Shown: positions 19,658 to 30,787 of the stretch, in pieces | Position numbering within the stretch: position 1 is the first letter of the stretch | How the letters are laid out: the number at the start of each line of letters is the position of its first letter | DNA from: Fistularia commersonii | Lineage: Eukaryota; Chordata; Actinopteri; Syngnathiformes; Fistulariidae | Direction of reading: 5' to 3' | Length of the DNA stretch: 64,000 nt | Assembly: GCA_037954325.1 (NCBI GenBank) | Contig: JBBMNZ010000030.1 | Location: 3,805,001 to 3,869,000, forward strand | Notes under the pieces: model-generated | Database searches by the model: none | What the model saw: only the letters and a program-made list of their open reading frames with translations | Told to the model about the DNA's origin: nothing | Position numbers and translations under genes: made by a program

Positions 19658-22600
19658 GCCTCCTTCCAACTCAGCTGTTTTCCCACTCCTTCCTTTACAC
19701 ACACACAACCCTGTCAATTCATCCACCGTAATGTAGCATTATCACAAAAACAGGCACACCTTAAAGCAAGGCTATTGCTACTGCAGCTGGATAATGTAAA
19801 AATAAAAATTGATATACTGTGCGTATGCACGGCCTCCATGTGAGTCACGGAATCGTGAAATGCTGGTTTACCGCTCGGGGACAGAGTGCAAACTGCTTTT
19901 TTGACTTCTTGGTTATGCTAATGGTGTCATAACAGAGTTATGGAGGGGTGAGAGTTTGACGTAAGCGCCGCAAACAACGTTCTTCCCAACTTGGTCTCGA
20001 GCACACATGCAAACAAGATGGTGCCCTTTCCAGAAAAACGACTCATTTGTCCCAAAACAAGCCGTGTTTACTTTCCCGAACAAGTCACTTCTTGTTGCCA
20101 TGCCAATAACGATGGCCCCCTCGCAGAAGTAAAAGTGGAAGTAGCGTCATGTCGCAGCGCCACAAAACCTCATGGAAAGGCGGTTGGCATGACGGCCGGG
20201 GGGTTTGATTTTTGACACCGTAGACTGCGGTTTGCGTCTCGTCTCCGACCGACAGCCAATGTGTGGCGGGAGATCAGGAAACTCACAAATATGTTGTTTT
20301 CGTTGGCAGCCGGCGTTTTTCTGTTGATCCTCCAGGACTTGTTGCACACCGCGCCGAACCCATGAGGCGGGTCGCTTGACTGACACGGCGGCATGAGAAA
20401 GTTGTCAAAGAAGAATATAAAATAACCATTTCAGCTATTTAGTTCACAAACAGCTACTTGTTTGCCAAACACGGAGGTTAAAAACCTTCTTGTAAATGAC
20501 GTGCACGGAAAATCTAGTTTCTTTGTGTATATTAGCTCGGAGATTTGCGAGATCTCTCGAAGCCCAACGCGCTTGCAGTAAAAAAAACGTGATTTAATGC
20601 GAAACTTGCAATGTGCTGACGACTACAACACAACGTAACACACTTGTGCAAACTAACGCTGTGTAGACCGCTAGATTATGTAAGAAAACATTAGATGTTC
20701 TGTAAACTGGGATGTAACACAAAACAGACCACAGCAAACTTTAACGCGATGTGACACGATAAAGCGTAATCTGCTTTTGCACGATGGTGGTCAAACTGGT
20801 CCGACGGCCATGGACCACCTGCGCTGATGTTTACCTGCCGGCTCACACACTCTCTATTTGCACTTTTAATTAGCAAGCGCTGAACTGCAAACTTTACATT
20901 TCCACTCTCACTCACTTTATTGTGCCGTTAGTGTTTTTTTTTTTTTTTTTTGCATCATGTCCTTATGAAGCTGCCCTCCGTGTTACTAACATGTTGTGCA
21001 AGGGAACATGTTTCCTCACTGTGGATCTGGCAATAAATACTGTGTTACCTTAAATCTGTGAAATAAAAAGCTGCAGGAAAACACATTTCAGTGTGACATG
21101 CTTGCAAACCCCAAGACAATATGGCCCAATTGGAAGACAATAGAAAACAACATAATACCGTGCAACACATGGTAGACAACTGTAAAGTTCAGTGTGTGAT
21201 AACATAAAAAAAAAAAAAAAATCTTTCTGTTATAATTCGAGCCTCAGTTTATAGTTTTCATGATTAGTTTTCTGGTGCACAAACATTTTTGGATACGATA
21301 CAAATGGGGCCTGAAAGATCTCCACGGTGTGCACGGTAAAAGTCTAAATGCTGTTCACTTTGTTGAAGGTTAAAGGTGCAATTCATGATGCAAAGTTAAA
21401 AAAAAAAACAACCTCTTTTTCTCTTATTCAGCAAACTTCTCATCGAGACCCGCAGCCCCGACTTGAACCGGTTGACCTCGAAAGAGATGAGGCAGAAGAA
21501 GCGAGGGACTCCACGGTGACCCCTCCCCCCTTCCACGACCACCGCGTCGCATGACGTAAACACAGCTGAGATGCTAAGCTAACGTGAGTAAATGCCTTCT
21601 CAACTTCTAAAAGAGGGATTTTTTTTTTTTTTGTTGCAAATCAGCTTTTGCAAAGGGAGACGACCCAGCTTTTCAAAGTGATGTTGCATTTTCTAATAGA
21701 CATTTTGCGAAGCGATTCCGGTCCCACACGCATAAGAGCCATAAAGCTGTTGTTTTCGATGCGATCTGGGAAATAGCTCAAGTTGTCGGGCGTGCACGTG
21801 CAAAGGGGGATCTGGATGGAGACGCGGTCTGGGCCGGGGAGACCGGCACAGTTTAAAAAATTTACACTACCGTGAAAACAACCTGCCAGTGTGTGCAGAT
21901 GCATCATGTTACACAGCTGTAAGAACAGGGAGGGGGAAAAAAAAAAAACACATTTCTGACTGGAGGGAAAATAGTACCAGTTGTACATTGATTACAGTCG
22001 TGGGAGGGAAAGATATCCGACACCTGCAAAACTCCGCAGAACTCTCTTTTCGGTTTTCAATGGATTTTTCAAAATCGGCTACAGGACCTTGAGTTCGCAA
22101 TACTGCAAGTCAGCCCTCTTTTCAAGAGCGAGAGCGCGCTCCTTCCAACTGTTCGTACCGAAGCGTCGCACAAAACCTTACTAACCGCAGCGGATGAGTG
22201 AAATGAGAGCATTTGTCACGCTCCCCGGTACCGAGCTAAGCACTTTTTTTTTCTTTTCCTGCGACCGGTTAACCTGAACATAAAGAAGACCTTGAATCAT
22301 CTTGGAAACGTGACACAAAAGGTGCGCCCCCGCTCTCCGCCCGGCGTCTTCGTGTTTCAGCTCCTACATTTAGATGCTAGGAACTCCCCCGCTGCGCGAA
22401 AAGATTGCAGGATTACATAATATCTCTTAAGCACCTCTAAGTGTAGGTATTTAAGCTCGCCCATAATGTGCAGCAAACTCCTGCGGAGACTCCATTTGAA
22501 TACATACGTTCGGGGTCGGGATGAAACCCATTTTCATGTGGTTGGATGTGGCTCCCTATGGAGGCGTAAAGAAGATTGGAGGGCGGCGGATGAGGGGGAG

Positions 22601-22748
22601 CGCGGAGAGGAAAGGAAACGGCTAAGGGAGGAAGACTGTGTGTTTCAACGTGTCAACACGTAGATATTTCCTCTGCAGAACTTCTGTCTCTCTCCATATC
22701 TCACCCAAGTGTTCAGGGGAGTGGGAGTCAGTCCGTGTCTGGAGAGAG
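19653..22748. other. Unannotated, no gene seen
   Basis: Roughly 3 kb of unique-looking DNA. Homopolymers lie at 20932-20951 (T), 21207-21221 (A), 21400-21409 (A), 21620-21632 (T) and 21937-21948 (A). The 115-codon minus-strand frame at 21641-21988 has no recognised domain. Confidence 0.55.
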
Positions 22749-22750
22749 AC

Positions 22751-22777
<27 letters not shown>
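22749..22777. repeat. (CA)n microsatellite
   Basis: About fourteen CA units. The 140-codon frame at 22638-23060 runs through it and is not supported as a gene. Confidence 0.95.
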
Positions 22778-22783
<6 letters not shown>

Positions 22784-24057
22784 TGGAGAAAAGCTAACCT
22801 GGCAGGGCTGGTCGGTTGCAGGGGCGGCCGAGTCTGCTGGCCAGTCTGGCTGTCGCTTCACCTCTGCAGCCCGAGATGAAGAATCTCTGCAAAGTATTTC
22901 AGGAATTTCCATGACATCGTGCAAAGATCGGCGCCGCCCGGACGAGACGACGCGCGTTCACATTTTGTCGGCTGAACTTCCCATGAGCAGAAGAACCGGG
23001 GTAACGTTTTCGGTGTTTATCGGTCCGACCGGCTCGGGCGGATTATCGTGGATGTTTTGAAAGGACTAATATCTTGTAGATGCTCAACATTTGGATGCAA
23101 AACTCCAAGTTAGCAATGTTTGCTAATGGAATTTTAATGGACATGTATTCTGAGAGATGCTAGATGACCATTTATCTACAAGGTTTTCATGATTAATTTG
23201 AGTATTAAGTTGTTTTCCAAGACTTTCCACTTTGGTGGCTAACTTGCTCTATTAGCGTGCTGACGTGGCATTTAGCAACCTAAGAAATGTTAGCGTTAGC
23301 CGAGTCTGCGCATTATTTCTTGATGAAGAGTTTCTTTTATCCCTGTGGTATCTGATAAAGTTCACTGGTTTACAGAGGAGACACTTGAATTTAATATGAA
23401 AAATGTGGCTTTATTTTCTTTTTGATGGCTTTTGGTTTGGAAAATACTCAAAAAGAAAGGCGCTGGAGCGACAACGCTGTAAATCATGACATTGCCGGGA
23501 ATGAAAATTAGATCGAATTAATCACAACCAGGAACTGAGGGTTTGTTAACACTGTTTGAATTCAGATTATGAGCGCGGCCTGAATGAAAACTGCAGCAGC
23601 GGTGGGAAATCTATAAACAGCATTCGCTAGTAATTTGATGCTCTCTCTCTTTTTGAAACCTCCTTGCCGGCGTTTGAGTCGCAGCGGTGGAGGAATCTTG
23701 CCTCTGACGCAGCAACCCTCCCGGTCGAGCCTTTCTAAAGAGCAAAAAATTCGTCACGATGGAGACCTGGAGACGCCACAGCGGAAAGGTATAAATTGAT
23801 TATTGGAATAAGGAGAGCTCCGTCATTAAGACCTGTAATGAGGTGATTCAGGTATCGGTGGAAGTCCGGTGCGCTGCAACACGGCGCCAAGTGTCCATGT
23901 GGGTCCATTCCACTGCCCGACATTGATTCTTTGCTTTCTACCATTCGATGGTTCCTCTGATGCTCCCAAGACACGGTCAATTTCGGCTCCTGTCGTTCTC
24001 AAGCAAGTTACTTAGCACTGATGGTACGTTTCTAATGGCGCCCCAGTATTTGTTGTT
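22778..24057. other. Unannotated, no gene seen
   Basis: No low-complexity arrays of note; AT-leaning at 23060-23660. No coding or repeat similarity recognised. Confidence 0.55.
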
Positions 24058-24385
24058 GTTGCTTATCCTGGAGTCTATGACAGCCGTCATTGGGCGAGAG
24101 GAGTTCACCCCGGATCGATCGCAGGGCCGGATATAGAAACATGCAAGCATTCACTCCCTCATTGACACAGATCATCCTCTCATTCAAACGTCAAACTGAG
24201 GCATACAACTTTTGCTCATCATATAGAGACCTACAACCATTCACTCTCTGGGGGTAACAACGTATCTCCTGCATGTTGAAACCGGAGAACCCGTGAAAAA
24301 CTCGTGCTGACTCACATAGAAGTCGGAATCCAACCGGGGATCGTCTTCCTGCGGCGCGGAAGCGCTAACCGCTACGCTACCGCGG
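24058..24385 (-). mobile_element. Near full-length SINE copy with internal duplication
   Basis: The + strand order is CTTATCCTGGAGTCTATGAC, GTCATTGGGCGAGAGG (24088-24103), GATCGATCGCAGGGCC, ATATAGA and CATTCACTC, CTGCATGTTG, then the tRNA-like head complement GGAAGCGCTAACCGCTACGC near 24358. The head is thus at the right, giving minus orientation. ATATAGA.AC....CATTCACTC occurs twice, at 24129-24157 and 24221-24248. That marks an internal duplication or a nested partial copy about 92 bp apart. Confidence 0.78.
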
Positions 24386-25164
24386 ATCGTTGCTCTCTTT
24401 CGGAATATTTGTCTTGACTCAGACAATCGATTTAGATGATAAACAGGGGTGGTTGCGTTCCCAAAGCCTGAAGAATGAAAGACTGAATCCGCAGTGCTGG
24501 TGTCAGCAGTCTCAACGCTTTGTTGTTCTTTCTGTGTCAGATGTACCTCAGAAGTGTATGACAACGGTACGCCCCTCCACTGGTGCAACATGTTGGAAAA
24601 ATAAAACACGGTCTAAGCAGACATGAACTCATGCATCATAGATCCAGAAGGGGGGAAAAAAAAAGCAAACATCTAAAAGTTTACAGGACCTCATGTGTTC
24701 CTTCTGATGAAAGGAGACCATCATACAGCGGATACACTCCTCTTAGCTTCATCTTAGCTAACTATAAGTAGCTTCAGACAAGGAAATGCAAACACCACAG
24801 GCCGAACAGCAGTCGTGTCGTGCAGTCTTTGGGGATCCGTTCTCTACCAGGGTTTGATGTTTCTCACTTCCAAGATGTACCTTGGTGACATTTCCATGCG
24901 CAAAGTACGTCAGATGTCAGTTTTATTGCTACTAAGATGAAGGCGCGAGACGCAGCCCGTTGGAACGCTCGCATACGGCACCCGTAACACAAAATACTTG
25001 TAGGATACTGCGGTATTATTCTTTAGATGTCACAGAAACAAGATGACAAAATTCACAGAACCTTGGATTTGAAATGTAATTGTTTCAACTCAAGGAGATG
25101 GTCAGCACCGAACAAGGTGAAGGTAGACTTGAGCGGGTTCACGACTTGATCGTTTTATTTCTTC
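24386..25164. other. Unannotated, no gene seen
   Basis: Unique-looking DNA between two SINE copies. A short A run lies at 24655-24664. Confidence 0.55.
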
Positions 25165-25400
25165 CTCCACATGAGGTTTTATTCACACATTTACTGGAGC
25201 CTATCCCAGCTGTCATTGGGCGAGAGGTTGGGTTCGCCCTGGACCAGCTGCCAATCACATTGATTGATTGCCACATACAATCATTCTCTCTATCATTCAC
25301 ACATCTGGACAATTTTAGGTCTCCAATGAACCCAACATGTTCTTGGACTATGAGAGGAAAATCCCTGTCTTGACGCGGAAGCGCTAACTGCTGCGCCGGG
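25165..25400 (-). mobile_element. SINE copy
   Basis: It has the same landmarks as 24058-24385: GGAGCCTATCCCAGCTGTCA then TTGGGCGAGAGG (25197-25228), GGACAATTTTAGGTCTCCAA (25307-25326), TTCTTGGACTATGAGAGG, and the head complement GCGGAAGCGCTAACTGCTGC. Between the last two blocks the copy has lost the stretch that would contain box B. Confidence 0.8.
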
Positions 25401-26285
25401 TTCTTGAATATCCGCTACGTTTTAATGCGTCGTACTTCATAGTTCAATCTAAAACCGCGGAATACAGGCGGTGGCGTCGAGAGACGACCGTCTGCCATCT
25501 TTTACCGAACGCGTCGACCTTTCATCGGTCAGAAACGCTCAGACGTCGTCACGTAACGCGCGGAAACCGTGCTCGCTGCTGCGGATCTCTGCCGCTAACG
25601 GCGGAAAATGGATTTATGAATTGTCAGCTTTCCTGTTGTGACATGTAAATGGATTTCCTCAAACCCCAGCATGTTGAAAAGTGATAAAGCCGCGTTTATT
25701 AATTGGCTATCCATCTGCAACCGCTCTTCCCCGGAGGCTTGGCGACGGCGAGCGACGAACCAGCAGCGCGTGACTCGCCATCCGTCAGCGACGGCGTCTC
25801 GGCGAAGCAAAGAGCGCGTCACGAATGACTTCAGGTTGTTTCACTTTCCTCCGCCGCCGCCGCCGCGCTCTGTTGAGGGTTCCCGTTTTTAATTGCTGTT
25901 CATACGGCTACTAATGGCTGCAGGTGGAGAAACCATATGCCGAGGTGCCTTTCATTATTCCAGAACTCCATTTCCGCCCCGCGCTGTTGTGCTGCGGTAC
26001 ATTTAGAGAAAACTCACTTGTACTCGAAGGAGAAAACACGGAAAAATGTCCCTTTGCACGCACAGAAGCGGAGGAACTTCCGAGAAACGCACGGGTTGCT
26101 CGAGAAGGAGCGGTAGATCTTTTGTTTTATTTAAATGTTAGGTGAGGGCATCCAGCTGTGAGCCCTGGATCGTCTATGAATCGTTAAAACTGTAATTTGT
26201 CGGTGTCGTCACACCCCAGAACTAAAGAGCAGCTTTCACTATTTCTTCTAGCATTTTAATAGCTGATTTTTTTTTTTTTTTTTTT
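25401..26285. other. Unannotated; CpG-rich first half
   Basis: 25430-25880 is CpG-rich and includes a short (CCG)n run near 25849-25867. No splice-bounded exon or recognisable protein. Confidence 0.55.
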
Positions 26286-26470
26286 CCCCCCCTTGGCTTG
26301 ATTTTCATTTTTTTTTTTTAACCTCCCTTGGCTTGATTTTCAATTTTTTTTTTTTTTTTTTTTTTTTTACCCCCCTTGGCTTGATTTTCAATTTTTTTTT
26401 TCCCCACCTTGGCTTGATTTTCATCCCCTGCCCCCCCTTGGCTTGATTTTCATTTTTTTCTTTTTTTTTC
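26286..26470 (+). repeat. T-rich minisatellite, five units
   Basis: CCTTGGCTTGATTTTCA occurs five times, starting at 26291, 26326, 26374, 26407 and 26436. The core is unchanged, but units are separated by T runs of very different length, the longest about 25 bases, and by short C runs. Unit spacing is 29 to 48 bp. Confidence 0.93.
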
Positions 26471-27549
26471 CGCCCAGCTGGAATAGAAATTTCTCAATAT
26501 TAAAAGACAAAAAAAAAAAAAGATGCTCAGTAGCGCTTTCTGTTTGAGCCGACGGACGGACAGAAACACCCGACTCGCTTGGATGTGAACTAACTCCGAA
26601 CCCGACGAGAATCTCTCCGAACTCTCGCAACGTTGCGATCATTTAGCAAACGCCGACACAAACCTGCTGGCGTCAAACATTCGTCAATTTCGTGTCACCG
26701 CGTTGACAAATAATCTTTCTGATTCGCCCGCTTTAATTTCCAGTCCTTACGAGAAGAAAAATGCCGCACTGTGGGCAATCTTATTTCATACTCCATTTCA
26801 CACACGCCTTTGTCATATTCCAGGAGATACTCCTAACGTTCACACACACCGTGATAATCTGTCACGGTTGTTTTTTTTCGACTCCTCGGCGGATATCGGC
26901 TGTCCGGAAGGCTCCCGCTAAACGGCGGGGAGGTAAAAGACGACGGCGGGATCGGGGCCGACGCAGAATTCAAGAGGTCAACTCCAAGGACTTTGCGCGG
27001 CGAAAGTCGGCCAAGTGTCGCAGGAAGTCCATTTTCCACTCCAGGTATTGCAGCCGATTGGACCGGGACTTACCTGCCACCAATTACCAATCGGTGCACA
27101 GGCTGTTTGACCCGCCACTCTCTCTGGAGACCGAGGAAGCTCTGGGAGCGAGAGATTGCTCTCCTCTCCCACGCCGCTGGTTCAAAGGTCGTTGGCAGTC
27201 GCCGGCGTCCGCCCTCTAAAACTTTCGCTCCTTCTCGCCCGGCGCCCGACCCGAAGTCACTTTTCGTTTGTCAGTCGACCGAGAACGTAACCGGATCCCG
27301 ATGTCCTGGGTAGATTTCACCAACGGCGTTTCGGCTTTTTGTGCAAAATCAGCTGTTGACCGTTCAGACGGGAAGGGATGATGACAAAGAAGAATCCCGG
27401 GTCGGGACGGGGAGTGGACAGGAAAATATTCTCTGAAGATATAGGGATATTTTTGCAGCGACGCAGATCAGGTGCAGTTTTGGTCGTGTTTGGCTTTAAA
27501 AAAAAAGGCAAAACCTTGAGTCGGCAGGCGGATCAGAATAATAACCATC
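26471..27549. other. Unannotated; CpG-rich
   Basis: 26870-27310 is CpG-rich. Open frames on both strands (for example 152 codons at 26761-27219) overlap extensively and match nothing I recognise. A promoter-type CpG island cannot be excluded, but there is no adjacent gene to support it. Confidence 0.5.
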
Positions 27550-28041
27550 TGCACCTTTTTTTGGCAAAAATGTTGATGTTCTGCTGCGAGCCCCGGATAC
27601 CTCTCTGTGGCGTTGCACACCGGAAGAGCTTGGGACTCTTCGTCGGTCCATTTTTCGCCGATTCCGTCCATTTTGTCGGCGTGGCACTGGGGGGAGGAGC
27701 GACCGTCATCGGAACCGAACACTCCCGGTTCGTCGACACTGAACCCCTATCCGCTTCCTCGGCGCCGCTAGATGGCAGCTAGCTGCTCACGGCTCATCCA
27801 CGATGGGTTAAACGCAGAAAAGGAATTTCCCGTAAGGGATTAATAAAGTATAAATTAAAAAAAAAAACAGCTCACCGGGGACCCAAGTAGATTTTAAAAA
27901 CGGCCCAGCTGAAGAAGTAATGGTCGTGGCAAGAACAAGAACCCTGAGCTCAAATGGTTCTAGGAATTGAGGTTTAAGGTTCCTGTGGTTCTCTAAACGC
28001 ACCAAGCAACGGCAGAGTTCCTGAAAAAGTTCCTATCGGGC
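27550..28041 (-). repeat. Dispersed repeat family A, copy 2 (interrupted)
   Basis: The reverse complement of 27560-27690 matches 7963-8056 (KWTDEE...PGLAAEHQHF frame). The reverse complement of 27980-28041 gives AGGAACTTTTTCAGGAACTC, as in 34339-34380. A SINE in the opposite orientation (27700-27860) sits between the two halves. Confidence 0.62.
27700..27860 (+). mobile_element. SINE with LINE-type 3-prime tail, copy 1
   Basis: It contains ACACTGAACCCCTAT, GGCGCCGCTAGATGGCAGC (27761-27779), then AAGGAATTTCCCGTAAGGGA and TTAATAAAGTAT, ending in poly-A. The same series is present at 38119-38262. The ending is the common teleost LINE 3-prime end that SINEs share for mobilisation. The tRNA-like head is degraded. 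Confidence 0.78.
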
Positions 28042-28261
28042 CAAAGGCGGCTGATGTGCCGAGGGTCTGTGTTTGTGGCACAATGGATTTCTTCCATTTC
28101 TATAATAATACAGAGCTTAAGTGGCTTTCCACTTTCTTTTTTGAGTGCTTCACTTCACTTTCTATTTTCTGCGATCCGAAAATGTGAAAGCAGGCAAAGA
28201 AAAACGAGAGTTTACCGAAACTTAGTGTGTCACCGACTCCCCCGGAGAGGAAGGACTAACG

Positions 28262-28620
28262 TAAATTCCGGCCTATAAGCCGCTACTTTTTTGCTTTGAG
28301 AACGGCAGCTTTTACAAGGATGCGGCTGATTTATGGATTTCTGCAGGGTAATTTCACTGTCGCAGTGGACAAAGTGTTTCGGCAAACCCGCTCGCTTTTA
28401 CGCTAATTCTTCAAAACCCTGTCATGAAAAAGACGCGTAGAAATCCATTTGATGCGTCTTTCAGATTGAAAGCGTTCACTTTGACCGTCAAAAAAGAAAA
28501 TAGAGCTGCCGCACGTACGGGAAGTTGTAAGTTCGGCATCTGTTGAAGATGTTACCGTCATTTATTTAATTAAGTTTCCCAAAAAAATCTTTCCCGCGAC
28601 ATCTTGCTACACTAAAACCT
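28262..28620 (+). mobile_element. pogo-type DNA transposon remnant, left part
   Basis: It starts with TAAATTCCGGCCTATAAGCC and a subterminal GCGGCTTT-type repeat. Apart from GCC/GGC differences this resembles the TIR of the better-preserved element at 40176. It encodes the start of a Brinker-type DNA-binding domain (28424-28546). The right end was not found; similarity may continue to about 28820, but I cannot fix the boundary. Confidence 0.6.
28424..28546 (+). pseudogene. Fragment of pogo-type transposase DNA-binding domain
   Basis: A 40-codon frame with ATG at 28424 and TGA at 28544. It begins MKKTRRNPFDASFRLKAFTL and continues to NRAAAR. The FDA.F.LKA......NRAAAR pattern matches the Brinker-like helix-turn-helix N-terminus of POGK/pogo-type transposases. 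It also matches the related frame at 40446 in this window (YDAEFKLNAV...NRAAAREF). After NRAAAR the sequence is scrambled (TGSCKFGIC) and stops, so the recognition helix is lost. No catalytic DDE domain follows. Confidence 0.65.
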
Positions 28621-29644
28621 CACATTTGACCGGGAACACGTGCGCTCCATTTATATACAATTTTTTTTTTTCTTTTAAAAATAAGTAAAGTGACGCTATT
28701 CACAAGCCTGGTCACCGAACGGTTTAAAAAAAAACAAATCAGCAGCGTTGATGGCGTTAAAGTGGAAGCAGGCTAGAAGTGCTTCCTAGAACCGTGATGT
28801 TCTATGAACAGCAAAAACCCTCCAGCAGATGGGTTATAGCTATTTTTTTTTAAATTGCGCACAGAGTCCCGAGACGCGGGGCCTGTTGCCGGGCGCCATC
28901 TCAGGTCCCGAAACTGGGCCGACGGCGAGGAAGCCGCGGTGGTCGGCGGCGGGCCGGGCAGCCGGCATGAGGTTGTTTTTACTTTTTTTTTTTTTTTTGA
29001 AGAGAAATCCAGAATTCGGCGAAAGCCAGCGCTGAGTCAGTGTGTGTGATATGTGACCATCTGTTCGGAGCCTCCCGGCGGCACTTTGGGCATTTTTTTT
29101 TTTTTTATTTTGTCTACTGCAGCCTCATTAAGGCAGGGCGGGGGGGAAAAAAAAAAGACTGTAGCGTAGATATAAAGTTGTGAATCGGATTTAATTCTTG
29201 GATGCAGTCACAGGAGTCCGGCCCGTGTCGGTAGCCTCATGAGAACTCACGGTTCGGGTAAAAAAAATAGGTGTTAAGGCGTGATCGCGATCCGCCTTTC
29301 GATCCCCGTTCAAGACGCAGGTGAAAGACTTCTACATGCCAAATGGGGGGGAAACTAGAGCGCTGCGGTGACCCCTGGGGGCCGACCCGGCGCCCGCCTC
29401 TCCCGGCAGGGGAAGAGGAATCAGGAGGCGTGTCGGAGTTTCTCGGTGCCCTGCGTTCTCCGGCAATTTCCCATCATCGGCCCGCGGTGCTTTTCCATTC
29501 CAGCGTCCTGTGCAAGTTCCAGGTGTCTCATCGACGTTGACACCCTCCAGTCGTTTCTCCCACCTCTCCAACCGCCTTGTCATGGCCTCGTTGTTTTTTT
29601 TTTTTAATTTTTTTATTTTCCTCCTCTCCTATCTGCATCCCTTC
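28621..29644. other. Unannotated, no gene seen
   Basis: Contains T runs at 28847-28855, 28984-28998 and 29093-29106, and an A run at 29147-29156. 28870-28980 and 29370-29510 are GC-rich. No recognised coding sequence. Confidence 0.55.
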
Positions 29645-29672
29645 TTTTTTTTTTTTTTTTTTTTTTTTTTTT
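29645..29672 (+). repeat. Poly-T run of 28
   Basis: An uninterrupted T homopolymer. The preceding 60 bp is also T-rich (29594-29620). Confidence 0.93.
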
Positions 29673-29818
29673 CCACGGCTGGACCCACTCCCCGCCCCCC
29701 CCCACCGGGTTCTTGGCAGTGCTTGGCAGTCACCCACCTTGTCTAACTAGCAGGTTGCTGTATGTCTGTGTGTATTTGCACACTCACTGTGTCTCTGTCC
29801 ACTGTGTGTGCATGAAAT

Positions 29819-29942
29819 TGTGTGTGTGTGTGTGTGTGTGTCAGTAGTCTAGACGTGGTTTCCTCTCCTGTGTTTGTCTTTCTCCTCGGGCCAGCTGATC
29901 TATTCAGACAGGAATGTTACTGCTATTGCTACCATACTGGTA

Positions 29943-29976
<34 letters not shown>
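29819..29976. repeat. GT and CA arrays in opposite sense
   Basis: GT at 29819-29841 and CA at 29944-29976 are separated by about 100 bp of unique sequence. Confidence 0.95.
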
Positions 29977-29978
<2 letters not shown>

Positions 29979-30002
29979 AGAACACTTTCTGATTCTCTGC
30001 AG

Positions 30003-30275
30003 CTCTTTTGCTCCCCACTTTATCTTTCCACCCATTAAATCTCTTTCTCTCTTTCTTTATCTCCCTTTATCAGCCATTTATCCGTCCTTCCAGCTCTCCG
30101 CACCTCTACCCCAGTTCAACACCTCCTGCTTCTCCACCTCCTTACTTTCCTCGCAACAAAAACCCTCTTCATTGTCTTACCGTTGTGTTCTTCATCGTCA
30201 TCTTCTCTCTCTCGCTCTCTCTCTTTCTCTCTCTTTCTCTTTTTCTCTCCATCGTTGACTTCTACTCCAAGAGAA
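30003..30275 (+). repeat. Pyrimidine-rich tract
   Basis: C/T-dominated, ending in a pure TCTC/TTTCTC stretch at 30203-30250. It sits directly before the tandem duplication at 30281. Confidence 0.72.
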
Positions 30276-30280
30276 TCCCC

Positions 30281-30368
30281 GCAGAAGATCTCTGTTAATA
30301 GATAGAACAATGGGAATGATGGAAAAAAACTGGCACCTTGTTTGTGCCTGTTTCAGAATGACCAGCTC

Positions 30369-30434
<66 letters not shown>

Positions 30435-30548
30435 TTTAAAAATGCCAGATTCTGCAGAAGATCTCTGGTAATAGACAGAAAAATGGGAATGGTGGAAAAA
30501 AACTGGCACCTTGTGTGTGCCTGCTTCAGAATTACCAGCTCTGTGCAC

Positions 30549-30596
<48 letters not shown>

Positions 30597-30612
30597 AAAA
30601 ATGCCAGATTCA
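30281..30612. repeat. Tandem duplication, period 173 bp, each unit with a GT array
   Basis: Units start GCAGAAGATCTCTG at 30281 and 30454. Each then has AAAAAAACTGGCACCTTG, CAGCTCTGTGC, a GT array (30374-30432 and 30549-30594) and TTTAAAAATGCCAGATTC. The unique parts are close to identical while the array lengths and interruptions differ. The 139-codon minus-strand frame here is the array read as His-Thr. Confidence 0.92.
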
Positions 30613-30728
30613 GTCACCAGTGTTAAAGTCTCTTCTCTTAAATTAATCGAGTGTTAATGCAATCGGCAATTAAACTGGCGTCATGCTGGCACACCTCGAA
30701 AATACTGGAAGCAGATTTAGGAAATGTG

Positions 30729-30729
<1 letters not shown>

Positions 30730-30784
<55 letters not shown>
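30730..30784. repeat. (CA)n microsatellite, about 27 units
   Basis: One of the longest pure CA arrays in the window. It is complementary to the GT arrays 140-400 bp upstream. Confidence 0.96.

Positions 30785-30787
<3 letters not shown>

Noticed and set aside
26870..27310. Possible CpG-island promoter
   Set aside because: CpG-rich patches are frequent throughout this window, and no first exon or gene follows.
30198..30617. 139-codon frame rich in His-Thr on the minus strand
   Set aside because: It is the translation of CA arrays within a tandem duplication; the second unit repeats the first.
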